A stretch of DNA of 64,000 nucleotides, taken from NCBI GenBank assembly GCA_945902735.1, contig CAMDNF010000003.1:1-64000 (forward strand), in the 5' to 3' direction. This DNA comes from SHWC01 sp945902735. GTDB taxonomy: Bacteria; Pseudomonadota; Alphaproteobacteria; UBA828. The notes beneath the pieces are model-generated. The model was not told where the DNA came from. It saw only the letters and a list, made by a program, of their open reading frames with translations, and did no database searches. Position numbers and translations under genes: made by a program. Below, piece by piece: positions 28,766 to 37,485 of the stretch (its first letter is position 1; each line of letters begins with the position of its first letter).

Positions 28766-28965
28766 GACGGAACCGAAGGCCTCTGCTGCAATCGACGGAG
28801 CGATGGGCGCGAGCCATTATGGCGCCGCGCCGCCTCTTTCAGAACGTAACGCGAATCGACTGCCTATCAATAGCATAGAGGGCAGGCGATAGGAAAAGGG
28901 CGCCGCGCAACGAAAAACGAGCCTTGGCTGAAATACGGCAGGACCCCTGCCATTCACCAAGCAAT

Positions 28966-28994
28966 TTGACGTTTCCGGCGATTTGCGATGCAGT
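28966..28994 (+). promoter_or_regulatory. Possible promoter of the cupin gene
   Basis: A consensus-like -35 TTGACG (28966-28971) is followed after 17 bases by TGCAGT, a poor -10. It is about 35 bases before the cupin start. Weak support; the divergent ftsK promoter must lie in the same 264-base gap. Confidence 0.25.
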
Positions 28995-29029
28995 AGTGGC
29001 ACTCAACCAACAAGAGGGGAGGTTGCGTC

Positions 29030-29380
29030 ATGCAGGCCATCACGAAATTGCCAGCGCCTGGGTCCGAGCCGATCACGGCGGATCTCGAGGGCTGGGTCCC
29101 GGTTTCCGGCAAGCCATCGATGAAAACGTGGATTCAAAACACCTCGGCCGACGGCTCGATGATTTCGGGCACCTGGGAGGCGACCCCCGGCACCTATCAC
29201 GCCACCTATAAGGGCTATGAGTTCGTCCATCTGATGGCCGGCAAGATCAAGATCACGCCGGATGGCGGCAAGCCGATCATGGTCGGCGCGGGCGATGCGT
29301 TTGTGGTCGAGCCGACCTTCAAAGGCACCTGGGAGATCATCGAACCGGTGCGCAAGCACTTCGATATCAAATTGAAATAG
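29030..29380 (+). CDS. Small cupin protein (DUF861/EutQ-like), copy 1
   Basis: 116 residues from ATG 29030 with a GGGGAGG ribosome site. A single cupin barrel: SGTWEATPGTYHATYKGYEFVHLMAGKIKITPDGG and GDAFVVEPTFKGTWEI. The usual metal-binding His residues of motif 1 are partly replaced (GTYHATYKGYE), as in the DUF861 group. Function unknown. A second such protein lies at 34776-35171. Confidence 0.8.
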   Translation: MQAITKLPAPGSEPITADLEGWVPVSGKPSMKTWIQNTSADGSMISGTWEATPGTYHATYKGYEFVHLMAGKIKITPDGGKPIMVGAGDAFVVEPTFKGTWEIIEPVRKHFDIKLK

Positions 29381-29454
29381 AACGAAAGCCGCGACGGTCG
29401 CATGCGTGGGCAATAGAGGCCATCACGCGCGGCTCGATCATCAATGCCCGGCGC

Positions 29455-29889
29455 TTAAGCCGCCCGTTCCACGACCTCAAGTTCGCGGCCCAAAAGCGCC
29501 AGAGCACGCTCGATTTCGCCGATGTGAGAGCGATGCGCGACATTGATCAACCGGCGCACGATGGCCTCGGTTACACCCAACCGCTTCGCCAGCGCGACAT
29601 TGGTCACGCCTTGCTCGCGCATGGCGGCGGCGAGGGCAAGCTTGGCGCAACTGAGCGCATCGGGCGTCGCGAGCTTTTGTCCGCGCTTCGGCTTCGACGC
29701 CTTGGGGAAGGGCTCGCGCGCCTTGGCATAAAACGCGAGCCCTGAGGCGAGCGCGTCGGCGATCTGGGCATGCCGCTCCGCCACGCTCGCATCGGCCGCG
29801 ATCCAAGAAGTGATCTCCGGTACGTCAGGGAAACGGATCAGATACCCGTCGCCATCGCGGCTAAGGGAATAGGGATAGGCAAAGCGCAT
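29455..29889 (-). CDS. hicB: HicB family antitoxin with helix-turn-helix
   Basis: 144 residues from ATG 29889 (AGGAG site). The N-terminal half is the partial-RNase-H HicB fold, starting MRFAYPYSLSRDGDGYLIRFPDVPE. A C-terminal helix-turn-helix (~residues 90-125, VTNVALAKRLGVTEAIVRRL) binds DNA for autoregulation. It lies 14 bases downstream of hicA in the standard toxin-antitoxin order. Confidence 0.88.
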   Translation of the reverse strand: MRFAYPYSLSRDGDGYLIRFPDVPEITSWIAADASVAERHAQIADALASGLAFYAKAREPFPKASKPKRGQKLATPDALSCAKLALAAAMREQGVTNVALAKRLGVTEAIVRRLINVAHRSHIGEIERALALLGRELEVVERAA

Positions 29890-29903
29890 CGCGACTTTTG
29901 CTC

Positions 29904-30111
29904 CTACAGGTCTTTTTCACTAATACCGAGTTGTTTCAAGATCGCCCGGAACGTGCCGCGCCTTATATCGCCGGGATGCATCGCGATGGTGGTGCGGCGC
30001 CCACCCAGCGTGACGTTCAGGTGAGAGCCCTTGCCCGGCTCCAGAGTCAAAATCGAGACCATTCCGCCGGGCAAGACGGCGCAAATGGCGGATAAGTTCA
30101 TTAGCCTTCAC
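29904..30111 (-). pseudogene. hicA: HicA family mRNA interferase toxin, probable +1 frameshift
   Basis: The C-terminal two thirds read EPGKGSHLNVTLGGRRTTIAMH and GTFRAILKQLGIS, the HicA dsRBD-like fold with the catalytic His in KGSH. The expected N-terminal helix, VKANELIRHLRRLARRNGL, is present from GTG 30111 but in another frame. One extra base in 30041-30052 (A4 run 30049-30052 is the best site) would explain it: 208 nt is 69 codons plus one. If no error exists, a shorter ORF from ATG 30101 (65 residues) keeps the catalytic part but has an unrelated N-terminus. Confidence 0.65.
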
Positions 30112-30260
30112 AGCAGAGAATTCGTACAATTATGCACGAATGTCAAGGACCGCCGGAATAGGTGGACGGGGTTGTTAACCTCTTGTGAAAAAGCCGCAAC
30201 GGCCGCACGCGTGGAGAGAGGAGACCCCTACGCATGCGGCCGCCACCGATCACGCCCGCC

Positions 30261-31586
30261 TCAAGCGACCGATTCGCCATGAGCGCGGATGTCGAGGCCC
30301 TCGCGCTCTGATTCTTCGTCGACCCTGATGCCGATGGTGGCCTTGAGCCCAAAGAGGACCAGCGCGGTCACGCCGCCGCTCCAAGCCACCGTCACGGCGA
30401 TACCATAGAGCTGGGTCAAGATCTGACCGCCTTCGCCATCAACCGCGCCCGATTTGCCGCCAAAGCCGGCGGTTGCGAATACGCCGGTCAACACCGCGCC
30501 GGCAATGCCGCCAATGCCGTGCACGCCGAACACATCGAGGCTGTCGTCATAGCCCAGCCGGCGTTTGATGCCGTTGGTCGCGAGGTAACAAACAAAGCCG
30601 CCAGCGGCGCCGATCGCCAGTGCCGCGGCCGGGCCGACGAAGCCCGACGCCGGCGTGATCGCAACCAGGCCCGCGACCGCGCCCGAGATCGCGCCAAGCA
30701 CGCTCGGTTTGCCCCGATGCGCCCATTCGCCGGCCATCCAGGCGAGCGCGCCCATCGCCGCCGCGATTTGCGTGACCAACATGGCGAGCCCGGCCAGCCC
30801 GTTTGAGCCCACCGCCGAACCGGCATTGAAGCCAAACCAGCCAACCCAAAGAAGGCTCGCGCCGATCAGCGACAGCACCAAATTATGCGGTTGCATATTC
30901 TCGCGGCGATAGCCGATGCGTCGGCCGAGGATCAATGCCGCGACCAGCCCCGCGACGCCCGAGCTGATATGCACCACCGTGCCGCCGGCGAAATCGAGCA
31001 CGCCCGCGCCGCCCAAAAATCCGCCGCCCCAAACCATATGCGCGATCGGCACATAAACCGCGAGCAGCCACACACTCGAGAAAATCAACAGCGGGCCAAA
31101 CTTCATGCGCTCGGCCACCGAGCCTGTGATCAGCGCCACGGTGATGATCGCGAAGGTGAGCTGGAAGCAGATGAACACCGTCTCCGGCACCGTGCCGAAC
31201 AGGGATTCCGGTCTAACACCCATCAAAAAGGCTTTATCCAGGCTGCCGAACAGGGCACCACCCGGTGTGAAGGCCAGCGAATAACCGCAGACAAACCAAA
31301 GCACCGTGACGACGCAGGTAATCGCGAAGCTCTGCATCGCGATCGAGAGCACGTTCTTCTTGCGCACCATGCCGCCATAGAAGAGCGCGACGCCCGGGAT
31401 CGCCATCATCAGCACGAGCGCGGTCGCCACGATCATCCACGCCGTATCGCCGGTATCAAGGGTGGGCGCTGGCGGCGCTTCAGCCGCGACCAAATCCTCC
31501 GCGCGCAGGCCGCCCATGCCAAGCAAAAGAGGCAGCGCGAAAAACGGCAAGGCTCGAAAGAGCGAGGTGAGGGGAATAGCGCGCAT
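30261..31586 (-). CDS. amtB: Ammonium transporter
   Basis: 441 residues from ATG 31586 (GGGAG site). It has a cleavable-looking N-terminal signal (LFRALPFFALPLLLGMGGLRA), then eleven membrane helices. Hallmarks include DTAWMIVATALVLMMAIPGVALFYGGMVRKKN, the twin-His pore (TVVHISSGVAG and the late DVFGVHGIGGI) and FNAGSAVG. A C-terminal tail of ~30 residues would bind GlnK, but no glnK gene is adjacent. It imports ammonium for the glutamate dehydrogenases and glutamine synthetase. Confidence 0.93.
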   Translation of the reverse strand: MRAIPLTSLFRALPFFALPLLLGMGGLRAEDLVAAEAPPAPTLDTGDTAWMIVATALVLMMAIPGVALFYGGMVRKKNVLSIAMQSFAITCVVTVLWFVCGYSLAFTPGGALFGSLDKAFLMGVRPESLFGTVPETVFICFQLTFAIITVALITGSVAERMKFGPLLIFSSVWLLAVYVPIAHMVWGGGFLGGAGVLDFAGGTVVHISSGVAGLVAALILGRRIGYRRENMQPHNLVLSLIGASLLWVGWFGFNAGSAVGSNGLAGLAMLVTQIAAAMGALAWMAGEWAHRGKPSVLGAISGAVAGLVAITPASGFVGPAAALAIGAAGGFVCYLATNGIKRRLGYDDSLDVFGVHGIGGIAGAVLTGVFATAGFGGKSGAVDGEGGQILTQLYGIAVTVAWSGGVTALVLFGLKATIGIRVDEESEREGLDIRAHGESVA

Positions 31587-31948
31587 TGTTCGGTCTCCCT
31601 TCGCGGGGTCCGCCCTGGGCAAGGGGGAAGGGGCGCCCAGACGGTTTGGCCGCAATAGGGAGACTGAACTTCAAGAACCGTGCCAAGGTCCGATGGCCGC
31701 GCCGCGCGTATCGAGCTCAACCTGATAGGCGCGCACGATTTTTATGCCGTCATGGCCCGGCTCGACCGGGCCATCCAGTAAGTCGTTCAGCCGGCTCGTT
31801 TTTCTGGATGGGCCGCCTGAAGCGGGCCATGACGATGGTGGGGCGTGAGCGCGCCGGCTCTCTCGTTGAGAATTGGCCGCACGAACACCCGCCATCCTAT
31901 GCCTGCCGCCGAATTGGGCAGACCGGCGGCCCGATGCCTAGAGACTGA
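31587..31948. other. 362-base intergenic region upstream of amtB
   Basis: It holds the amtB leader and, between 31748 and 31834, a large inverted-repeat element described separately. No sigma54-type GG-N10-GC promoter was confidently placed, and no gene is evident. Confidence 0.5.
31748..31834. repeat. Palindromic intergenic repeat element, copy 1
   Basis: Two 30-base arms (31749-31778 and 31804-31833) are imperfect inverted copies: GTCATGGCCCG...CCATCCAG against CTGGATGG...CGGGCCATGAC. The left arm also folds on itself (ATGGCCCGG with CCGGGCCAT), giving a cruciform of two hairpins. The outer frame (GTCATG...CCAG...CTGGAT...ATGAC) recurs at 34667-34761, so this is a dispersed family of the kind common in alphaproteobacterial intergenic DNA. 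Confidence 0.7.
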
Positions 31949-33337
31949 TCAAGGGCTGAGCGCGCTCTCGATCGCTTTGGCCATGCGCAACAGCCGCTCA
32001 TCCCACCCCGCCGCGCCGATCACCGAGAGGCCGACCGGCAGGCCATTGCGGTCGGTCCCAACCGGCACGGTGATCGCCGAGAGACCGAAAAAATTGACCA
32101 GCCTTGTATTACGGAGGCCTTTCAGATTGGCGGTTGAATAGGCCTCCATGTCGGTATCGAGCCCGGCGATTGGCGGTGGGCTCAGTGCCATGGTGGGCGC
32201 CACGATCGCGCCCTCGGCCTTGATGCGCGCCGTCAGCGCCAGCGCGAGCTTTGCCAAAATACCCTTCAATGTTTCCACCGAGGCGGCGTTGAAGGTCGCG
32301 CCCTGGCGCATGCGCTCGAGGATCGGGCCAAACATCAAATTAGGCCGCGCCTCGATCACATCCTTCCAAATCGCATAGGCCTCAGCGGCGTGATAGGGCC
32401 CGTATTGCACGAGGGCGTCATGGGCGGCGTCGAACTCGGGCGCTTCGCCGTCGCTCAGTTTCGCGCCTGCCTTGGCGAGCTTGGCCAGCGCGGCTTCAAC
32501 CACCCCGCCAATGCCGTCATCGAGCGCGCTCCACAAAATCCCGCGCGATGGTTTTAGGAGCGCCACCTCACCCAGTGAAGCGCCCGCCAAATCAGGCGGC
32601 TGCGCGCTACCAATTCCGAAGCGGCCATCGAGAATGGCGAACAGCGCCGCGGCATCGGCGACGTCGCGCGTCAAGGGCCCGGCGCTATCCATGCTGGGCG
32701 AGAGCGCCAGCGCGCCATCAAGTGGCAGACGGCCGAAGGTTGTTTTCAGGCCCACAAGGCCGTTCCAGCTTGCCGGCGCGCGCACCGAGCCGCCGGTATC
32801 GGAGCCTATCGCGCCGGCCGCGAGCCCGCCCGCGACCGATGTCGCCGCGCCCGATGACGAGCCGCCCGGCACACGGTCTATTTTTTTGTCGCACGCATTG
32901 GGCGGTGTGCCGAGTGTTGGGTTGAGCCCGAGGATCGAATAGGCGAATTCGGTTTGGTTGGTTTTGCCGAGGCAAATCAACCCGGCGCGCGTGGCGCGCG
33001 AAACCAAGGCCGCGTCGGCCGGCGACACGCGCTCCTTCAGCGTGAGCGAGCCATGCGATGTCACATCGCCCGCCGTGTCGAACAAATCCTTCCATGAAAT
33101 CGGCACGCCATCCAAGGGCGAGAGGCGGAGTTTTTCTTTTGCGCGCTTCTGCGCCGCGAGCGCCTCGGCGCGCGCCCGCACGGGCGTCGTGCGCAAATAG
33201 GTCAAATGCGTCGGGTCATGGGCGGCGATGCGGGTGAGGAAATGCTCGGTCAGCTCAACCGGGTCGATCGCGCCATTGCCGATCCCCGCGCCAAGCTCGA
33301 GCGCGCTCTGTTCGTGCCATTCCTTGCTCATCGCCAT
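31949..33337 (-). CDS. Amidase signature family enzyme
   Basis: 462 residues (ATG 33337 or, with a better placed AGG, 33331). The Ser-cisSer-Lys triad is visible: Lys in PISWKDLFD, the GGSSSGAAT loop and GSDTGGSVRAPASWNG. Members hydrolyse aliphatic or aryl amides, or form the GatA subunit. Lack of gatB/C neighbours and the divergent C-terminus argue for a stand-alone amidase. Substrate unknown. Confidence 0.88.
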   Translation of the reverse strand: MAMSKEWHEQSALELGAGIGNGAIDPVELTEHFLTRIAAHDPTHLTYLRTTPVRARAEALAAQKRAKEKLRLSPLDGVPISWKDLFDTAGDVTSHGSLTLKERVSPADAALVSRATRAGLICLGKTNQTEFAYSILGLNPTLGTPPNACDKKIDRVPGGSSSGAATSVAGGLAAGAIGSDTGGSVRAPASWNGLVGLKTTFGRLPLDGALALSPSMDSAGPLTRDVADAAALFAILDGRFGIGSAQPPDLAGASLGEVALLKPSRGILWSALDDGIGGVVEAALAKLAKAGAKLSDGEAPEFDAAHDALVQYGPYHAAEAYAIWKDVIEARPNLMFGPILERMRQGATFNAASVETLKGILAKLALALTARIKAEGAIVAPTMALSPPPIAGLDTDMEAYSTANLKGLRNTRLVNFFGLSAITVPVGTDRNGLPVGLSVIGAAGWDERLLRMAKAIESALSP

Positions 33338-33381
33338 GCCTATGTCGTTGTCATTCGATCGCGCGCGGCGATACTAGACAG

Positions 33382-34614
33382 ATGATGGGAGCCGAGGAAA
33401 CCCCGCCCGAGCGGGTCGACGTGGTCATCGCCGGCGGTGGGCTGGTCGGCATGTCGCTTGGCCTGGCGCTGGCCGGTGCCGGGCTTGAAATCGCCGTGGT
33501 CGATGCCGAGGCGCCGGCCATACGCCGCGATGCCGGCTTTGACGGGCGGGTCTCCTCGATCGCGCTCGGCTCGAGGCGCGTGCTCGACGGCATTGGGCTC
33601 TGGCCGCGCCTCGCGCCCGCCGCCGAGCCGATCAATGAAATCCGCGTCACCGATGGCGAGGCGCCGCTCTTCTTGCATTACGACCACAAAGACGTCGGGC
33701 CCGATCCCTTGGGCTACATCGTCGAAAATCGCGACACCCGCGCAGGCCTGCTCGATGAGGCCGCCGCGTGCCCGACGCTTCGTCATATCGCGCCGGTCCG
33801 TGTTCAAAGCCTGACGCCCCAACTGGGCGCGATCATCGCGACGCTGAGCGATGGCCGCGCGATCAAAGCAAGCCTCGCCGTGGTCGCCGAAGGCCGCGAA
33901 TCAAAACTCCGCGCCGATGCCGGCATTGGCATCACCGCCTGGCGCTATAAGCAAACCGGCCTTGTGTGCACGGTCGAGCATGAACGGCCGCATCGCGGCA
34001 TCGCGCATGAGCGCTTCTTGCCGGCCGGGCCGTTCGCGATTCTGCCCATGCGCGGCAATCGCTCGTCTTTGGTGTGGACCGAGCGGGAGGATCTCGCGCC
34101 CGGTCTGCTCGCACTGCCCGACCGCGAATTCCATCATGAGATGGCACGGCGCTTTGGCGATTTTCTGGGCGCGCTTCAAGTCGTCGGCCCGCGCTGGAGC
34201 TATCCGCTATCGCTCAGCCACGCCACGCGCTATCACGCCGGGCGACTCGCGCTCATCGGCGATTCGGCGCACGCCATTCATCCCATCGCGGGGCAAGGCT
34301 TCAATCTCGGGCTTCGCGATGTCGCCGTGTTGGCCGAGCTGATCGTCGATCACCACCGGCTCGGGCTCGATATCGGCACGGGCGATCTGCTGAGCCGCTA
34401 TGAGCGTGCGCGGCGCTTCGATGCGCAGGCGCTGATCGCGGTGACCGATGGCTTGAACCGCTTGTTCTCGAACGATGTGGCGCCGGTCGTGCTAGCGCGC
34501 GATCTGGGGCTTGGCCTGGTCAATCAACTCAAACCGCTGAAGCGGCTCTTTATGCGCCACGCCATGGGCACGGTCGGCGAATTGCCGAGGCTGGCAAGAG
34601 GCGAGAAGTTGTAA
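33382..34614 (+). CDS. UbiH/UbiF family FAD-dependent hydroxylase (ubiquinone biosynthesis)
   Basis: 410 residues. FAD-binding motifs: VVIAGGGLVGMSLGLALAGAG at the N-terminus, the middle DG motif RVSSIALG-type segment, and GDSAHAIHPIAGQGFNLGLRD near residue 290. This is the aromatic-ring hydroxylase family used in ubiquinone synthesis; which ring carbon it attacks cannot be told. It is divergent from the amidase, 44 bases apart. Confidence 0.85.
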   Translation: MMGAEETPPERVDVVIAGGGLVGMSLGLALAGAGLEIAVVDAEAPAIRRDAGFDGRVSSIALGSRRVLDGIGLWPRLAPAAEPINEIRVTDGEAPLFLHYDHKDVGPDPLGYIVENRDTRAGLLDEAAACPTLRHIAPVRVQSLTPQLGAIIATLSDGRAIKASLAVVAEGRESKLRADAGIGITAWRYKQTGLVCTVEHERPHRGIAHERFLPAGPFAILPMRGNRSSLVWTEREDLAPGLLALPDREFHHEMARRFGDFLGALQVVGPRWSYPLSLSHATRYHAGRLALIGDSAHAIHPIAGQGFNLGLRDVAVLAELIVDHHRLGLDIGTGDLLSRYERARRFDAQALIAVTDGLNRLFSNDVAPVVLARDLGLGLVNQLKPLKRLFMRHAMGTVGELPRLARGEKL

Positions 34615-34666
34615 ACGCGCGCGGTGCGCTTCCGTCCGCTCGCCGCCACCGGGCGAACTTTTTCTC

Positions 34667-34761
34667 CGTCATGCGCGGACTTGATCCGCGCATCCAGGTT
34701 TTCTCAAGGAAAATGCATCGTTGCAGGCACTGGATTGCCGGGTCTTCGCCCGGCAATGACG
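34667..34761. repeat. Palindromic intergenic repeat element, copy 2
   Basis: Arms 34668-34697 (GTCATGCGCGGAC...GCGCATCCAG) and 34730-34760 (CTGGATTGCC...GGCAATGAC) share the outer frame of the element at 31748, and each arm is itself a hairpin (ATGCGCGGA/TCCGCGCAT and TTGCCGGG/CCCGGCAA). It lies between the convergent ubiH-like and cupin genes. Confidence 0.7.
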
Positions 34762-34775
34762 AATACGGGATGAAA

Positions 34776-35171
34776 CTACTCCGCCGCGGCCTTGGCGCTG
34801 GCTGTCTTGGGCATATAAAGGAAATAACTTTTCCGTACCGTCTCGATCACGTTCCATTCCAACGTCTCGCCCTGGGCGACGAAAAAACTATCGCCGGCTT
34901 CAAGCGTGGTCTTGCGGCCCTTCTCATCGGTGATGACGAGCTTGCCTTTGATGAGCGTGGCGATCTCGTCCATTGGATAGGTGAGGCGGAAGCGACCCTT
35001 CGTGCATTCCCAAAGGCCGGCCGAGAAACTGCCGTCGGGCGAGGCGAAATCCTCGCGCCCCGATTGCTTGGGGCTGCCCTCGAGCACGACGAGTCCGGGA
35101 AAACTTTGCTCTAACGTCTCGTCATAGGCGGTCAAGCCGCGCTCGCGCCCACCCGGTCGATAAACGTGCAT
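34776..35171 (-). CDS. Small cupin protein (DUF861/EutQ-like), copy 2
   Basis: 131 residues with a single cupin barrel: FSAGLWECTKGRFRLTYPMDEIATLIKGKLVITDE and GDSFFVAQGETLEWNVIETVRKSYF. It resembles the protein at 29030-29380 in layout (GxWE, E--hLxGK, GDxFxV, W-VxE-VRK). It is the last gene of the CnoX-LON-Trm112-DUF971 operon, 12 bases after DUF971. Function unknown. Confidence 0.8.
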   Translation of the reverse strand: MHVYRPGGRERGLTAYDETLEQSFPGLVVLEGSPKQSGREDFASPDGSFSAGLWECTKGRFRLTYPMDEIATLIKGKLVITDEKGRKTTLEAGDSFFVAQGETLEWNVIETVRKSYFLYMPKTASAKAAAE

Positions 35172-35183
35172 GGCTCGTTCTCC

Positions 35184-35552
35184 CTACGCCTCGCGCCTCA
35201 AGCCTTTCGTGTCGAGCGCGGCGAGATAATCGGCCCAGAGCTTGTCTTTGTTTTCGCCGAGCTGACGCAAATAGGCCCAGGAATAAATGCCGGTGCTGTG
35301 CGTGTCGTCGAACACCAGGCGCACCGCGTAATTGCCCACCGCCTCGATTTCGGCGATGCCGACATGGCGTCGCCCGGCCACGATGGTTTTGCCCTCGCCA
35401 TGGCCCATCACTTCGGCTGATGGGCTCTCGACGCGTAGCAATTCGGCCGACAGCACAAAATTTTTGCCGTCGTCGAATTCGACCTCAAGGCACTTCTCGG
35501 CGCGCCGATAGCGAATCTCAAGCGGCCAATGCGCGGTGTCGTAGCGGCTCAT
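35184..35552 (-). CDS. DUF971 family protein (gamma-butyrobetaine hydroxylase-like N-terminal domain)
   Basis: 122 residues: PLEIRYRRAEKCLEVEFDDGKNFVL, LLRVESPSAEV, then GNYAVRLVFDDTHSTGIYSWAYLRQLG. This is the complete DUF971 domain found alone in many Proteobacteria and at the N-terminus of gamma-butyrobetaine hydroxylases, and it has been linked to iron-sulfur or cofactor handling only loosely. The start overlaps the Trm112-like stop by four bases. Confidence 0.88.
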   Translation of the reverse strand: MSRYDTAHWPLEIRYRRAEKCLEVEFDDGKNFVLSAELLRVESPSAEVMGHGEGKTIVAGRRHVGIAEIEAVGNYAVRLVFDDTHSTGIYSWAYLRQLGENKDKLWADYLAALDTKGLRREA

Positions 35553-35755
35553 GCGCGCTGATTTTCGGGCTCGTCGAGCGAGCGGGCTTCCTCGACCAGC
35601 ATGATCGGAATGCCATCGCGAATGGGGTAGGCGAGGCGCGCTTTCTCGCTGATCAATTCCTGACGCTCGGAATCATAACGCAGCGTCTCCTTGGTCAGCG
35701 GGCAGACCAAAATTTCCAACAGACGCGGATCGACACGCGGGCGAAGGTCGGGCAT
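35549..35755 (-). CDS. Trm112 family protein (UPF0434/YcaR-like)
   Basis: 68 residues from ATG 35755 with a GAGGAG site. The pattern DPRLLEILVCPLTKETLRYD followed by LAYPIRDGIPIMLVEEAR is diagnostic. Only one Cys of the zinc ribbon is kept, as usual in the bacterial forms. Eukaryotic Trm112 activates methyltransferases; the bacterial role is unclear. Confidence 0.92.
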   Translation of the reverse strand: MPDLRPRVDPRLLEILVCPLTKETLRYDSERQELISEKARLAYPIRDGIPIMLVEEARSLDEPENQRA

Positions 35756-35773
35756 GGCGCGCTCCTCAATCCG

Positions 35774-36445
35774 TCACTGGCGAAGCGAGGCAGGCGGCGC
35801 GACGCGCGCTTCGAGCGCGGCCATTTCAAGGAGCGAGATCACCGCCTTGGCGCGCGCCTCATCATCGGGGTATTCGAGCAGCGCCTGTTTTTCATTCGGC
35901 CGGAACGGGCAAATCATGGCCAAGCAGGTGAGCAGATGATTGTCCGGCGCGCGCTCGATGCTCTGCCAATCGGCGGTCAGCCCGTGAACCTGAAAATAAT
36001 CCTTGAGTGCGGGGATCAGCCGGTTACGGTCAAACTTGACGGCTGGCGGCTCGCACAAATCATCGGCGAAGCGCGTGAAGTTCGCCTCGACGCGCCGATG
36101 CAGGCGCCCCTCCATCGGCAGTTCGCGCTCGATCTCGAACCGCGCAAGGCCAACCAACGTAATCAAGAATCTGCCGTCATCGGTTTCGGCGAAGGTGGTG
36201 ATGCGCCCGGCGCAGCCAACGCGATAGACCTCGGGTTGTGCCGGCGAGGCCTCGGGGTCGACCGGCTGCACCATGCCGATCAAGCGGTGCGAGCCGATCG
36301 CTTCCTGCGTCATCTCCAAATAGCGCGGCTCGAAAATATTGAGTGGCAATTTGCCGCGCGGCAAAAGCAGCACGCCCGGCAGCGGAAAAATCGGAATGAC
36401 CTTCGGCAGATCCTCGACGCAACGATAGGGGGATCCCATTTTCAT
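35774..36445 (-). CDS. LON peptidase substrate-binding domain protein
   Basis: 223 residues (ATG 36445; ATG 36439 also possible). It has only the N-terminal LON domain, with IPIFPLPGVLLLPRGKLPLNIFEPRYLEM and the GTxGRI-like VGCAGRITTF, and no ATPase or protease part. It follows the thioredoxin gene by 14 bases, a conserved alphaproteobacterial pairing. Probably a protein-binding accessory; no enzymatic role is evident. Confidence 0.9.
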   Translation of the reverse strand: MKMGSPYRCVEDLPKVIPIFPLPGVLLLPRGKLPLNIFEPRYLEMTQEAIGSHRLIGMVQPVDPEASPAQPEVYRVGCAGRITTFAETDDGRFLITLVGLARFEIERELPMEGRLHRRVEANFTRFADDLCEPPAVKFDRNRLIPALKDYFQVHGLTADWQSIERAPDNHLLTCLAMICPFRPNEKQALLEYPDDEARAKAVISLLEMAALEARVAPPASLRQ

Positions 36446-36459
36446 TGCGCCCACCCGGT

Positions 36460-37386
36460 TTAGGAGAACAGCACGGAGGAGAGCTTGCGTCTCCCGGCGG
36501 CGGTGGCGGGGTTGGTCGGGCCAAGCGCCTCGAACAATTTGAGCAGCTGCAAACGCGCGGCCTCTTCGTTCCATTTGCGCTCACGCCGAATAATGGCGAT
36601 CAGTGCATCGACCGCCTCGTCATTACGCCCGGCGGCGTAATAGGCCATGGCGAGATCGAAGCGCGCCTGATGGTCGGCCGGGTTGGCGGCGAGTTTGGCC
36701 TCAAGCTCGGCGGTCCCCGACGCAGCGGCGCCATTGGCGGCGGTCGTTTGCTCGGCCAAAGCGAGCGCGGCCGTGGCGCTTTTGACCGCCGGGTTGTTGG
36801 CGTCTTTCGGATCGACCGTCGCCAGCAGCTCCTTGGCCTCCTTGGTCTTGCCCAAGGCCACGAAGCAGCGCGCGAGGCCGCCAATCGCCTGGGGCTCGCC
36901 CGGCGCATGGCGCAGGATTTGCGAATAAAGATTGCCCGCGGCCTGAAAATCGCCGGCATCGAGCGCGATCTTGGCTTGTTCGAGTGCCTGCTCGACCGGG
37001 CTCGGGCCGACCGGGCCGATCAACCGCTCGATGAAGGATTTAACCTGGCTCTCGGGCAGCGCGCCGACAAAGCCGTCAACCGGCTGGCCGCGATGAAACG
37101 CGAAGACCGCCGGGATCGATTGAATGCGCAGTTCCTGGGCGATTTCAGGGTTGTCGTCGATATTGAGTTTGACCAGGCGCACCTTGCCGCCGGCCGCCTT
37201 GACCACCTTTTCAAGGATCGGCGTGAGCTGCTTGCAGGGCCCACACCACGGCGCCCAAAAATCGACGATCACCGGCGCGTCCATCGAGCCCTGAAGCACG
37301 TCAGCCGCGAAGGTTTGCGTCGTGGTGTCTTTAATCACAGTGGCGGGCGCGGCCGCGCCGCTGCCTTGCCCAATTAGCGCTTCCAT
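36460..37386 (-). CDS. cnoX: Thioredoxin-TPR co-chaperone (CnoX/YbbN)
   Basis: 308 residues. The thioredoxin domain (residues ~18-125) has the active site DFWAPWCGPCKQL with both Cys present, and the cis-Pro in SIPAVFAF. TPR-like helices follow (~130-300), including AKIALDAGDFQAAGNLYSQIL. This matches CnoX/YbbN, a chaperedoxin that protects clients from oxidation and hands them to GroEL and DnaK. It heads the operon running to 34776. Confidence 0.92.
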   Translation of the reverse strand: MEALIGQGSGAAAPATVIKDTTTQTFAADVLQGSMDAPVIVDFWAPWCGPCKQLTPILEKVVKAAGGKVRLVKLNIDDNPEIAQELRIQSIPAVFAFHRGQPVDGFVGALPESQVKSFIERLIGPVGPSPVEQALEQAKIALDAGDFQAAGNLYSQILRHAPGEPQAIGGLARCFVALGKTKEAKELLATVDPKDANNPAVKSATAALALAEQTTAANGAAASGTAELEAKLAANPADHQARFDLAMAYYAAGRNDEAVDALIAIIRRERKWNEEAARLQLLKLFEALGPTNPATAAGRRKLSSVLFS

Positions 37387-37485
37387 GCCGGTTCTAGTCC
37401 CCAGTCAGGCTCTTAAGTATTATGGCAATTACATGGCAGGTCGGCACCCGGCTGACAAGAGCACGGCGCGGTTTTAGGGCCTAGA

